A stretch of 11,490 nucleotides of DNA from an archaeon (GTDB lineage Archaea; Nanobdellota; Nanobdellia; Woesearchaeales; ARS49). The stretch lies in assembly GCA_016213425.1 (NCBI GenBank), contig JACRAI010000073.1, positions 1 through 11,490 of the forward strand. The letters are read 5' to 3'. Shown here in pieces: positions 1-6,083 of the stretch; within the stretch, counting starts at the first letter, position 1; the number at the start of each line of letters is the position of its first letter. Both the position numbers and the translations under genes were made by a program. The notes beneath the pieces were generated by a model. It worked only from the letters and a program-made list of their open reading frames with translations. It did not search any database and was not told the DNA's origin.

Positions 1-82
1 CATTTTCTCCGATTTTTGCACCTTGAAAAAAAGCAAAAGGAGTAATATCCTGGCGAGGACAATCAAATGTAAAAAAGCGCAT
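1..82 (-). CDS. Hypothetical protein, N-terminal fragment (runs off window)
   Basis: Twenty-seven codons of an open frame begin with ATG at 82-80 and run off the left edge (first residues MRFFTFDCPRQDITPF). There is no in-frame start upstream before a TAA, so this start is well constrained. A TATA-like element at 101-110 lies about 23-24 bp upstream, which fits a leaderless transcript. The fragment is too short to assign a family; no motif is recognised. Confidence 0.5.
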   Translation of the reverse strand, partial: MRFFTFDCPRQDITPFAFFQGAKIGEN

Positions 83-100
83 ATAGTAAACTAAATGGTG

Positions 101-110
101 ATAAATTTAT
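101..110 (-). promoter_or_regulatory. TATA box for the edge gene at 1-82
   Basis: ATAAATTTAT, centred about 23-24 bp upstream of the ATG at 82. This is close to the archaeal TATA-to-start distance for a leaderless mRNA. Confidence 0.4.
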
Positions 111-206
111 TGTGTGAGGGGTGTTGTGTGAACAAACAAAACACGTAATTTGTCAATAAAAACTAAAATCACTCATAAAAATAAAAGAATTTCAATTAAA
201 AGTATT

Positions 207-617
207 TCAAAAAAGTAAGGGTGAATTGTTCAGTTCGTAAATAGTTTTATCGAATTCTTCTTTAAAACCTGAGATTTCTGCTGCGGCTTCGTAACCTTTT
301 GCATAACAAGGATTTTTCTCCCAAAAGGTTGTTTCGGGTTTTATTAGTTTTTTAACATATCTTTTATCGATTTTCTGAAATCTTTGTATATGTTTTAAGC
401 CCTTAAAGAAGGAAGTGTAAGCAGTCCTGTAGGACATAATACCAAATCCAGTCAAACTCACACCAAAAGAAAATTCTAACCATCTTGGCCAAAAATTGTT
501 CAGAGAACAATTGTCGATGCCATTGTAAGCAAAGAAAAGTCCTGCAATAATACCCGTCGTGCCTACAGGAGCAACTTTGAATGGTTTCAATATGCCTTCT
601 AGACTATTTCTGAGCAT
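207..617 (-). CDS. Small hypothetical membrane protein (136 aa)
   Basis: I do not recognise this family. Two hydrophobic segments, roughly residues 18-34 and 46-66, look like a membrane hairpin. A basic, soluble tail of about 70 residues rich in Lys/Phe follows (KYVKKL-type segments, then an acidic C-terminus). The ATG at 617 has a TATA-like element at 641-650 about 28 bp upstream, consistent with a leaderless message. It stands alone between two gaps, 83-206 and 618-802, in which I see no other gene. Function unknown. Confidence 0.7.
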   Translation of the reverse strand: MLRNSLEGILKPFKVAPVGTTGIIAGLFFAYNGIDNCSLNNFWPRWLEFSFGVSLTGFGIMSYRTAYTSFFKGLKHIQRFQKIDKRYVKKLIKPETTFWEKNPCYAKGYEAAAEISGFKEEFDKTIYELNNSPLLF

Positions 618-640
618 GTTAGTTTAAAAAATTAATTAAC

Positions 641-650
641 TTATAAATTT
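641..650 (-). promoter_or_regulatory. TATA box for the 136-aa membrane protein
   Basis: On the minus strand this reads AAATTTATAA, centred about 28 bp before the ATG at 617. It suggests leaderless transcription. Confidence 0.5.
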
Positions 651-802
651 TACTTCATTATTACCTTGTTAACAAACAGTGAATTTTAGGTTTTTGATAT
701 CTTGTATAATTTAATACATTTTTCCCGCAAGAAGTTTTTATATAATACTACTTTTGGCTCACCCTTTGAAATAACTTTTTGATTGTTTTTTTCATTTTGT
801 CT

Positions 803-1648
803 TTACAATGCTTCTCTTAAGGCTTTTATTGCCACTTCTACTTGATTGTTATCTGGCTCTCGTGTAGTTAATTTTTGAGTCCACAATCCTGGTTTTATTA
901 AGAATTGTAAAAATTTGTTTTCACTGTATTTCGCGCTTAACTTAGTTAGTTCGTAACCTACACCGCCTATTAATGGAACAATAAGAATTCTTAATAATAA
1001 ATTAAAATACCAAACATTTGTTTTTATTAAAGAGAACAATAAAATGCTTACTACAATTATAAAGATTATCAGACTTGTTCCGCATCTAGGGTGTAATGTG
1101 GAAAATCTTTGAACATTTTTAACACTTAATTTTCTTTTGCTTTCAAAGCAATGAACTGCTTTATGTTCCGCGCCGTGATATTGAAATATTCTTTTAACAT
1201 CACTAAATAACCCAATAATTACAACATAAGCTAAAAAAACCACAAGTCTAAATACTCCATCAATTAAATTAAATGTCAAGTTTACTTCTTTAAAAAATAA
1301 TTTGGTGAATAAATAAGGAATTATTACAAAAAATAAAACTGTTAGTCCAACTGACAAAAGAAGTGTTAAGATTAGTTCTTTATTTGATAAATTTTCAGTT
1401 TCATTTTCGCTTTGCTGGTCAGAACTCCAAGCCATTGCTTTTACTCCTAAAACAATCATTTCAAATAAGAAAACAACTCCTCTGATTATTGGAAGTTGTA
1501 ATAATTTATGTTTTTCAGTGAAAGAAGAGTAATTAATTTTTTTAACAACTATATCTCCTTTATGGTTTCGAGCGGCAAATGCTACTTTATTCTTGCTCTT
1601 CATCATTACTCCTTCAATGAGTGCTTGGCCGCCAATGTATTGGGTCAT
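803..1648 (-). CDS. DUF1385 / YqhQ-like integral membrane protein
   Basis: Matches the DUF1385 family (Bacillus YqhQ) by its signatures: GGQALIEGVMM at residues 6-16, LPIIRGVVFLFE around 52-63, QYHGAEHKAVHC at 156-167, HPRCGTS at 186-192, PLIGGVGYELTKLS at 225-238 and a C-terminal KPGLWTQKLTTREPD at 252-266. Hydrophobic stretches near 52-72, 91-115, 128-150, 192-208 and 213-230 indicate a polytopic membrane protein. The conserved His/Glu/Cys cluster (HGAEH plus HPRCG) suggests metal binding or catalysis, but the biochemical role of the family is not established. The 281-aa length is slightly shorter than is usual for bacterial members. The ATG at 1648 is supported by a TATA box at 1671-1680 (leaderless). 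The gene is separated from speD by a terminator-like hairpin, so it is probably a separate transcription unit. Confidence 0.88.
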   Translation of the reverse strand: MTQYIGGQALIEGVMMKSKNKVAFAARNHKGDIVVKKINYSSFTEKHKLLQLPIIRGVVFLFEMIVLGVKAMAWSSDQQSENETENLSNKELILTLLLSVGLTVLFFVIIPYLFTKLFFKEVNLTFNLIDGVFRLVVFLAYVVIIGLFSDVKRIFQYHGAEHKAVHCFESKRKLSVKNVQRFSTLHPRCGTSLIIFIIVVSILLFSLIKTNVWYFNLLLRILIVPLIGGVGYELTKLSAKYSENKFLQFLIKPGLWTQKLTTREPDNNQVEVAIKALREAL

Positions 1649-1670
1649 GACGATTAATTTACTGTTTTTG

Positions 1671-1680
1671 TTTATAAAGT
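1671..1680 (-). promoter_or_regulatory. TATA box for the DUF1385 gene
   Basis: Minus-strand ACTTTATAAA, centred about 27 bp upstream of the ATG at 1648. The spacing fits a leaderless transcript. Confidence 0.5.
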
Positions 1681-1815
1681 TTTGTAAAGAACGTATGTTA
1701 AGGATTCATTAATATTCTTTTTGAGGACTCACCAACCTAAAATAAAAAATTCAATTTGTTGGCGAATCTGAAAGTTAAATCGACCGAAGGGAGTGAAGCA
1801 GAAGAAATTATTTTT

Positions 1816-1857
1816 TAAAGAAAAAGAAAAACACAACCAAGCTCTGCCGGGTTGTGT
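1816..1857 (-). terminator. Hairpin plus T-tract downstream of speD
   Basis: On the minus strand, starting about 9 nt after the speD stop, an 8-bp perfect stem (ACACAACC pairing with GGTTGTGT, plus-strand arms 1831-1838 and 1850-1857) closes an 11-nt loop. It is immediately followed by a T-rich tract (TTTTTCTTTTTCTTT). This is the layout of an intrinsic terminator. Archaea often terminate on U-tracts alone, so the hairpin may instead stabilise the 3' end. Confidence 0.65.
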
Positions 1858-1865
1858 GCGTTTGT

Positions 1866-2282
1866 TTAAGCTTCAATTGGTGAAGCTTGACCGATAATTA
1901 TTCTTTCTCTTGGAAAGTTCAGTCCTCTTTGAATCATGTTTTTGTCAACAGATTTCGCTTCAAATGCATTGATTAAGAATTCTGCCGCCGCCTCATAATC
2001 AAAAGGTTTGCAAGAAAAGATATCTATGAATGCATAGTCCTTTTCTTGAAAAGTGTGGACAGATATGTGACTTTCAGCGATTATTATCACTCCTGTAACA
2101 CCTTTATCTTCAGGGACAAGTCCAGAATAAGGGAACACATATGGTTGTGTTATTTTTGTCATGCCTATCTTGTCAGGCAAATTGTTTAAAAGTTCAAAGA
2201 TAAATTCCACATTTTTTAGTTTATCTTTGTTGCACCCGCTTAAATCAAGGGTTAGGTGCGGCCCGAAAATATTTTGGTTCAT
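1866..2282 (-). CDS. speD: S-adenosylmethionine decarboxylase-type pyruvoyl enzyme (SpeD family)
   Basis: Class 1B SpeD-family proenzyme, 138 aa. It self-cleaves to make a pyruvoyl cofactor and supplies decarboxylated SAM for spermidine synthesis. The cleavage site is Glu70-Ser71 in AESHISVHTF. The processing and catalytic residues His76 and Cys91 (IDIFSCKPFD) lie at the same relative spacing as Ser63/His68/Cys83 of the Thermotoga enzyme. The usual HTWPE motif reads HTFQE here. Because SpeD homologues have been recruited as arginine or ornithine decarboxylases in archaea and bacteria, substrate specificity is not proven. The ATG at 2282 is preceded by a strong GGAGGT (2293-2298), unlike the many leaderless genes nearby. 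No spermidine synthase is in the window. Confidence 0.9.
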   Translation of the reverse strand: MNQNIFGPHLTLDLSGCNKDKLKNVEFIFELLNNLPDKIGMTKITQPYVFPYSGLVPEDKGVTGVIIIAESHISVHTFQEKDYAFIDIFSCKPFDYEAAAEFLINAFEAKSVDKNMIQRGLNFPRERIIIGQASPIEA

Positions 2283-2292
2283 TTCTATACGT

Positions 2293-2298
2293 ACCTCC
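2293..2298 (-). promoter_or_regulatory. Shine-Dalgarno site of speD
   Basis: GGAGGT on the minus strand, 10 nt before the ATG at 2282. It is a full-strength ribosome binding site in a neighbourhood where most monocistronic starts appear leaderless. Confidence 0.7.
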
Positions 2299-2326
2299 GT
2301 AGATTTGTTGTTTTAACAATAAATAG

Positions 2327-2336
2327 TATAATATAA
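2327..2336 (-). promoter_or_regulatory. Probable speD TATA box
   Basis: Minus-strand TTATATTATA, about 50 bp before the speD ATG, predicts a leader of roughly 20-25 nt containing the GGAGGT site. A second AT-rich TATA-like element at 2424-2433 could give a longer leader. The gap 2283-2493 otherwise holds only a possible 40-codon upstream frame (2285-2407). Confidence 0.4.
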
Positions 2337-2493
2337 CTCAATTTATTTAGAAATAATACTTTTCCCGACGTTGTTGTATTGTACATTTTTTGTTTTAATA
2401 ACTGCACCTCGCAGATAAAACGATTATATTAAAGGTAGACATATTTAAGAACTAGTATTTAAATATTTTTATTTTAGAACTTTCTCGTCTTTT

Positions 2494-3363
2494 TTATTTT
2501 TGCAAATTTTCAGCAACAAGTTCTGAAACATCGATCTTGCTTTCTTTTCTTTCAATAGTATTTGTGCAAATTACTTTCGCACCTAATTTTTCCAATCTTT
2601 TAACTGCATCTAGAACAAAAACACCGTGAACAGCAATGCAGTAAATATTTCTAACTTTTTTTTGTTTTAACTGTTTAATTGGCTCAATCATTGTGTGTCC
2701 AGTACTAATAATGTCATCAACAAGTACGACATCTTTATTTTTCCAATCAACTTCTTCTTTAACTTTAATTCTAACAGTTGTTGAATTATATCTTTTCTTT
2801 CTCAATACAACTGCGTGATGATGTAATTTTTCAGCTATATGTTCTGCCCACTGATAACTTTCCCCATCTGGACCGACAATTATTGCTTTCTTATGACGTT
2901 TATTTATGTGTTCAGCAATTAATGCATTTGCGCTTAATCTTTTTGTTTTTGTTTTGAAAACTTGACTTAAATTTTTGTACCTGTGCAAGTGTGGATCTAT
3001 AGTAATCAATTTATCAGCGCAATTCAATAATTCTCCCATATACTTGCTAGAAACACACTCATTTGGGTGGAATGCTTTATCTTGTCTCATATAGCCTAAA
3101 TAAGGTGCTATAATTGTTACTTTTTTTGCTCCTAAATCTTTAGCAGTTCTAGTTGCAAAAACAAGTTCTATTAATGTATTATTAGGATTAGGATGAAAAG
3201 AATTAACTAAAACCACGTGCTGTCCTTTAACATTTTTCATAAATCTTAAATTGCTTTCTCCGTCAGGAAAATGCTTGCTGTTTAGTTCAGAAAATTGCGC
3301 TTTTGCATGTTTAGCAATACTTTTAGCCAACTTAACGCTGTTCTGCATGCCAATAATTAACAT
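2494..3363 (-). CDS. prs: Ribose-phosphate pyrophosphokinase (PRPP synthetase)
   Basis: Makes 5-phosphoribosyl-1-pyrophosphate from ribose 5-phosphate and ATP, the precursor for nucleotides and some cofactors; cytosolic. The 289-aa length matches archaeal enzymes, which are shorter than the roughly 315-aa bacterial ones. Visible motifs are FPDGES at 32-37, PYLGYMRQDK at 87-96 (ATP-side loop), DPHLHR at 123-128 (metal binding), GPDGES at 164-169, a basic flexible loop LRKKR at 187-191, and the PRPP-binding loop VVLVDDIISTGHTM at 212-225. All catalytic elements appear intact. The gene follows the lipoprotein gene after 63 bp and has its own TATA-like element (3396-3406) and a GAGG ribosome site 7 nt before the ATG, so it may be transcribed separately. 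Confidence 0.95.
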   Translation of the reverse strand: MLIIGMQNSVKLAKSIAKHAKAQFSELNSKHFPDGESNLRFMKNVKGQHVVLVNSFHPNPNNTLIELVFATRTAKDLGAKKVTIIAPYLGYMRQDKAFHPNECVSSKYMGELLNCADKLITIDPHLHRYKNLSQVFKTKTKRLSANALIAEHINKRHKKAIIVGPDGESYQWAEHIAEKLHHHAVVLRKKRYNSTTVRIKVKEEVDWKNKDVVLVDDIISTGHTMIEPIKQLKQKKVRNIYCIAVHGVFVLDAVKRLEKLGAKVICTNTIERKESKIDVSELVAENLQK

Positions 3364-3395
3364 TTTATCGCCTCTTTAAGCAGATTAAGGAAGAG

Positions 3396-3406
3396 TATAA
3401 TTTAAA
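3396..3406 (-). promoter_or_regulatory. Probable prs TATA box
   Basis: Minus-strand TTTAAATTATA in the 63-bp gap upstream of prs. It predicts a short leader that would include the GAGG at 3371-3374. Confidence 0.4.
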
Positions 3407-3426
3407 GCTTGCGCTTAGTTCATTTA

Positions 3427-4455
3427 TTATTCAACAAAACAAGGCACGTTATTCACTCTTATATCTTCATTTAACAAATTGATTGTTCCAGCTAAACATT
3501 GATTTTTCTTTTCATCTTTTATGCCAGATACATCAAGTAAGATTTCTTTATTTAAATAATTAATATTTATGTAATTATGATTGGGGTTTGGTGCTTCAAG
3601 CGGAATATTTATCTTTTTTAGATAAGAGTTTGTTTTAGCAACCATTTCTTCAACTTCAGCTCTTGATTTTAATTTTTTTATGTTAAAATAAAAAGGCACT
3701 TTGATTTGTTGTTTTACTTCTTCTACTGGCAACTCGTTGCCTTTGTCATCTAAAAAATAAAATTCAAAATAATCGTAAACTTCCACCCAGTCAATTCTTG
3801 AAACAAAACCTATAGCTAAAGTTTTATTATCTTTAGGATAAACAGGAAATTCTTGAAAAATTTTTTCTCCTTTTGTATAGCCTACAATACTGAAGCGGTC
3901 ATCTAACTCTTTTTGAGTCATTCCTGTTTCCTGCATTATTTTTTCTTTAATCAAATCAGCATATTTTGTTACATCTTTATCATAAGTATAAAAACCAGGG
4001 ACGTTTTCAAAACCAGGAGTTACTACTAACTCTTCTTCTATTTCAGGCCTAATCATTCTCAAAGCGTAATTATAACTTCCTAAATTTGGATCTGAACTAT
4101 TCTGAGCTTTTTTCAATAAAAATGCTTCAACAGATGTACTTTTAAGATTGGAATACTTATTTACCTCTGCCAGCAAATCAATAGCTCTTCCTTTTTGTTC
4201 AATTGAAGCTGAACTCTCAATATAAGCTACGATCAGAGGAACAACTTTTTCTCCTTCTTTTGCAATATTTTCATAAATAAAATGAGGCATGTCAATATAC
4301 CAGCTTGCGTTTATATAAACTTCAAACTTTTCTTCAAGAGGAAGATGATTATATTTTTCTTCAGTAAGATCTGGAAACTCCATTCTATACGAAGGATCAC
4401 AAGCAACTATAAGAAGTAAAAATGATAAAATGATTGTGATGTTTATACAGTTCAT
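3427..4455 (-). CDS. Predicted lipoprotein of unknown function (342 aa)
   Basis: The N-terminus has a hydrophobic h-region (residues 5-17) ending in a lipobox, LIVAC, with the lipidated residue predicted at Cys19. The mature protein is therefore probably anchored to the outer face of the cytoplasmic membrane. Residues about 65-130 contain helical hairpin-like segments (EKVVPLIVAYIES, AIDLLAEVN) that loosely resemble HEAT/ARM-type repeats. The rest, about 190-342, looks alpha/beta and acidic. I do not recognise the family. The start is supported by a TATA box at 4478-4487, about 28 bp upstream (leaderless). It lies upstream of prs on the same strand and diverges from the 4602 gene. Confidence 0.75.
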   Translation of the reverse strand: MNCINITIILSFLLLIVACDPSYRMEFPDLTEEKYNHLPLEEKFEVYINASWYIDMPHFIYENIAKEGEKVVPLIVAYIESSASIEQKGRAIDLLAEVNKYSNLKSTSVEAFLLKKAQNSSDPNLGSYNYALRMIRPEIEEELVVTPGFENVPGFYTYDKDVTKYADLIKEKIMQETGMTQKELDDRFSIVGYTKGEKIFQEFPVYPKDNKTLAIGFVSRIDWVEVYDYFEFYFLDDKGNELPVEEVKQQIKVPFYFNIKKLKSRAEVEEMVAKTNSYLKKINIPLEAPNPNHNYININYLNKEILLDVSGIKDEKKNQCLAGTINLLNEDIRVNNVPCFVE

Positions 4456-4477
4456 TTAAATAAAAACAATTTAAGAA

Positions 4478-4487
4478 TATTTAAATC
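4478..4487 (-). promoter_or_regulatory. TATA box for the lipoprotein gene
   Basis: ATTTAAATAT on the minus strand, centred about 28 bp before the ATG at 4455, consistent with a leaderless transcript. Confidence 0.55.
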
Positions 4488-4517
4488 ATTCTAAAATAAA
4501 GCTTCATCAGGATAAAA

Positions 4518-4527
4518 CTTTATAAAA
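4518..4527 (+). promoter_or_regulatory. TATA box for the 4602 gene
   Basis: CTTTATAAAA predicts transcription starting near 4550 and a leader of about 50 nt. The leader contains the GGAGGA ribosome site and a 13-codon mini-ORF. Confidence 0.45.
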
Positions 4528-4587
4528 CTTAACCTATTATTTTAGTATGGTAATCTTATGTCATTGAAAAAAGTTTATCAAACAAAC

Positions 4588-4593
4588 GGAGGA
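4588..4593 (+). promoter_or_regulatory. Shine-Dalgarno site deciding the 4602 start
   Basis: GGAGGA with 8-nt spacing to the ATG at 4602. It lies inside a 13-codon upstream frame (4558-4599, MSLKKVYQTNGGK) that stops 2 nt before the gene. Confidence 0.7.
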
Positions 4594-4601
4594 AAATAAT
4601 T

Positions 4602-5219
4602 ATGGTATCAACAAACATAGAATATATTAAAAAAAACTTACCTGCAGGTGAGTTAAGAATGAAATTACCCGGCACAGACATTGTTTGGGGTTATTCTAGC
4701 GGTAGAAGCTGGATTGCTCCTGATGGATTTATGGGGGGAGTAATTCTTGAATTAAATAGTGTGAAGCCTGAAAAGACTGATGATAAAGCAAGCGAAACTA
4801 TGGAGCCGGGCTCTTTATTCATGTTCGGACCTCAATCTATGAGAGCAATGGGTAAAACAATGCAGGAAAAATACAAAGAACCAAGAACAAAAGAAGAGGC
4901 AGATAAATTATTTGTAGGCAGCAGAATTTACCTTAATGTTTCAAGAATTGTGAGCGGCAGGAAAGTATTAACATTGCCTTTTATTATAGGAGATCAAACG
5001 TATGATCATGAATTTTCTCAAATAGTTCATTTTTATTCTTTAGATGAAAAATTTGTTAAAAAATTTGATGCTTCATTTAATGTTCACATGAATGTGATAG
5101 GGCATGAGATGTTGAATAAAGATAAACAGAAATTAACTGAAACAATTGAAGGCTTAATTAATGAAACACAGCAAGTCTATGATGATTACGTTGAATTGTT
5201 AAAAAGAATAGAAGAATAA
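4602..5219 (+). CDS. Conserved-looking soluble protein of unknown function (205 aa)
   Basis: No family recognised. The protein has no signal peptide or membrane segment. The N-terminal half is beta-rich with Gly/Trp/Phe turns (VWGYSSGRSWIAPDGFMGGV near residues 28-47, FMFGP near 73-77). The middle has alternating strands (RIYLNVSRIVSGRKVLTLPF near 107-126). The C-terminal 40 residues are strongly helical and charged, with a possible coiled coil (about 170-205). Met is frequent. A strong GGAGGA and a TATA box upstream indicate active expression with an mRNA leader. It converges on the HD-domain gene with only 19 bp between the stops. Confidence 0.75.
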   Translation: MVSTNIEYIKKNLPAGELRMKLPGTDIVWGYSSGRSWIAPDGFMGGVILELNSVKPEKTDDKASETMEPGSLFMFGPQSMRAMGKTMQEKYKEPRTKEEADKLFVGSRIYLNVSRIVSGRKVLTLPFIIGDQTYDHEFSQIVHFYSLDEKFVKKFDASFNVHMNVIGHEMLNKDKQKLTETIEGLINETQQVYDDYVELLKRIEE

Positions 5220-5238
5220 AAAATAGAGAAAAATAAAT

Positions 5239-5862
5239 TTAATATCTATCAAGAACTTGAGCTATGTATTTGTGATTTCCAATATATTGTTCTTCTAAAA
5301 TCTTCTTTATTTCTTCTTTATTCATTTCTTTTTTGTAACTTCTCTGACTTGCTAAAGCATCATACATATCTGCTGCAGCAATAATTTCTGCTAATTTAGA
5401 TATATCTACTTTGTTTTTTCTTCTATCTTTATTTCTTGACTGTTTTCTTCTATCTTTGCCACTTCTCGGGTAAGAACTCTTTTTGTATTCATGATGAGCA
5501 ACAACAATCAGTTTAATTAATCCATATTCTAATTCGTCAACTTCTAAAAAACCAGATCTAGAATGTCCTTTTATCATTTCTAATTCTTCATTTGTTAATT
5601 TTCCTTGTTTAGAAAGAATTTCTTCAGGAATCTTTGATTTGCCCACGTCATGAAGCAGTCCTGCGTAGCCTAAAAGTCTTAATTCAAAATCATTAAGGTG
5701 ATTTTCCAAACCTAAATCAACACTTAACAGACCAACTCGCAAACTATGCTCATAAGTTTCTAAATGGTGCTTCTTAATAATTTCCAGATAAGGTGTTGCT
5801 TTACCTTCATTAATTAAACTGTCCAAGAATTCTTTACTTTTCTGATAAATTGGTGCTACCAT
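5239..5862 (-). CDS. HD-domain phosphohydrolase, HD-GYP-like with degenerate GYP
   Basis: Metal-dependent HD hydrolase, 207 aa. The ligand set typical of HD-GYP proteins is visible: His39 (YEHSLRVG), His71-Asp72 (LLHDVGK), His100 (IKGHSRSG), His123-His124 (VAHHEY) and Asp165 within AAADMYDAL. KIPEEILSKQGKLTNEE after the HD is also typical of this group. The signature GYP reads SYP (residues 130-132), one residue closer to HHE than usual. An Arg/Lys-rich linker with two KDRRK motifs (137-141 and 145-149) follows. HD-GYP proteins cleave cyclic dinucleotides, but substrate cannot be assigned here. No sensor domain is fused. A TATA box at 5883-5891 suggests a leaderless start at 5862. Confidence 0.85.
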   Translation of the reverse strand: MVAPIYQKSKEFLDSLINEGKATPYLEIIKKHHLETYEHSLRVGLLSVDLGLENHLNDFELRLLGYAGLLHDVGKSKIPEEILSKQGKLTNEELEMIKGHSRSGFLEVDELEYGLIKLIVVAHHEYKKSSYPRSGKDRRKQSRNKDRRKNKVDISKLAEIIAAADMYDALASQRSYKKEMNKEEIKKILEEQYIGNHKYIAQVLDRY

Positions 5863-5882
5863 ATCAAAGAAAATATGTTCAA

Positions 5883-5891
5883 CTATTTAAT
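5883..5891 (-). promoter_or_regulatory. TATA box for the HD-domain gene
   Basis: Minus-strand ATTAAATAG, centred about 25-26 bp before the ATG at 5862, as for a leaderless mRNA. Confidence 0.45.
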
Positions 5892-5924
5892 TTTATGTTT
5901 TTTAGTAGTTTGAAATTTTTTGGT

Positions 5925-5999
5925 TTTTTTTGCAAACTTTTCATAAAAATGAGTAATTATTGAAAATCCTTCAGTTTTTCTGCAAACTTTTCAAAAAAT
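5925..5999. repeat. Two-copy direct repeat, 50-bp period
   Basis: TGCAAACTTTTCA occurs at 5931-5943 and again at 5981-5993. The flanking T-run before it and A-run after it are also largely shared. The copies start exactly 50 bp apart and lie between the HD gene and hicBA promoters. A possible regulator site or a small duplication. Confidence 0.6.
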
Positions 6000-6005
6000 T
6001 AGACG

Positions 6006-6028
6006 AAACGGTATTAAAAATAACGTTT
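6006..6028. promoter_or_regulatory. Imperfect inverted repeat upstream of hicBA (possible operator)
   Basis: AAACGGTATT and AATAACGTTT are 10-bp arms with one mismatch around a 3-bp AAA spacer, about 25 bp upstream of the hicB TATA box. It could be an operator or activator site; no binding protein is known. Confidence 0.35.
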
Positions 6029-6052
6029 TACTTAATTTGTGGAAGACGTAAA

Positions 6053-6061
6053 ATATTTAAA
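6053..6061 (+). promoter_or_regulatory. TATA box of hicBA
   Basis: ATATTTAAA centred 27 bp before the ATG at 6084. It lies inside the longer open frame that could start at GTG 6039. This argues that 6084 is the true, leaderless start. Confidence 0.6.
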
Positions 6062-6083
6062 GAAAAGAAGCACAAATCTTTTA

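Noticed and set aside
121..144. GTGTT/AACAC inverted repeat in the gap 83-206
   Set aside because: Only a 5-bp stem with a long loop in AT-rich DNA, without a T-tract in a sensible place; not distinguishable from chance.
618..802. Possible gene or RNA in the 185-bp gap
   Set aside because: AT-rich with stops in all frames over short distances; only the TATA element at 641-650 is supportable.
1649..1865. Possible small RNA in the 217-bp gap
   Set aside because: Apart from the speD terminator hairpin and the DUF1385 TATA box, I see no tRNA-like fold, no box C/D pattern that I can support, and no other stable stem.
4558..4599. 13-codon frame MSLKKVYQTNGGK as a real leader-peptide gene
   Set aside because: It has no ribosome site of its own and mostly covers the main gene's Shine-Dalgarno region; mentioned only as context.
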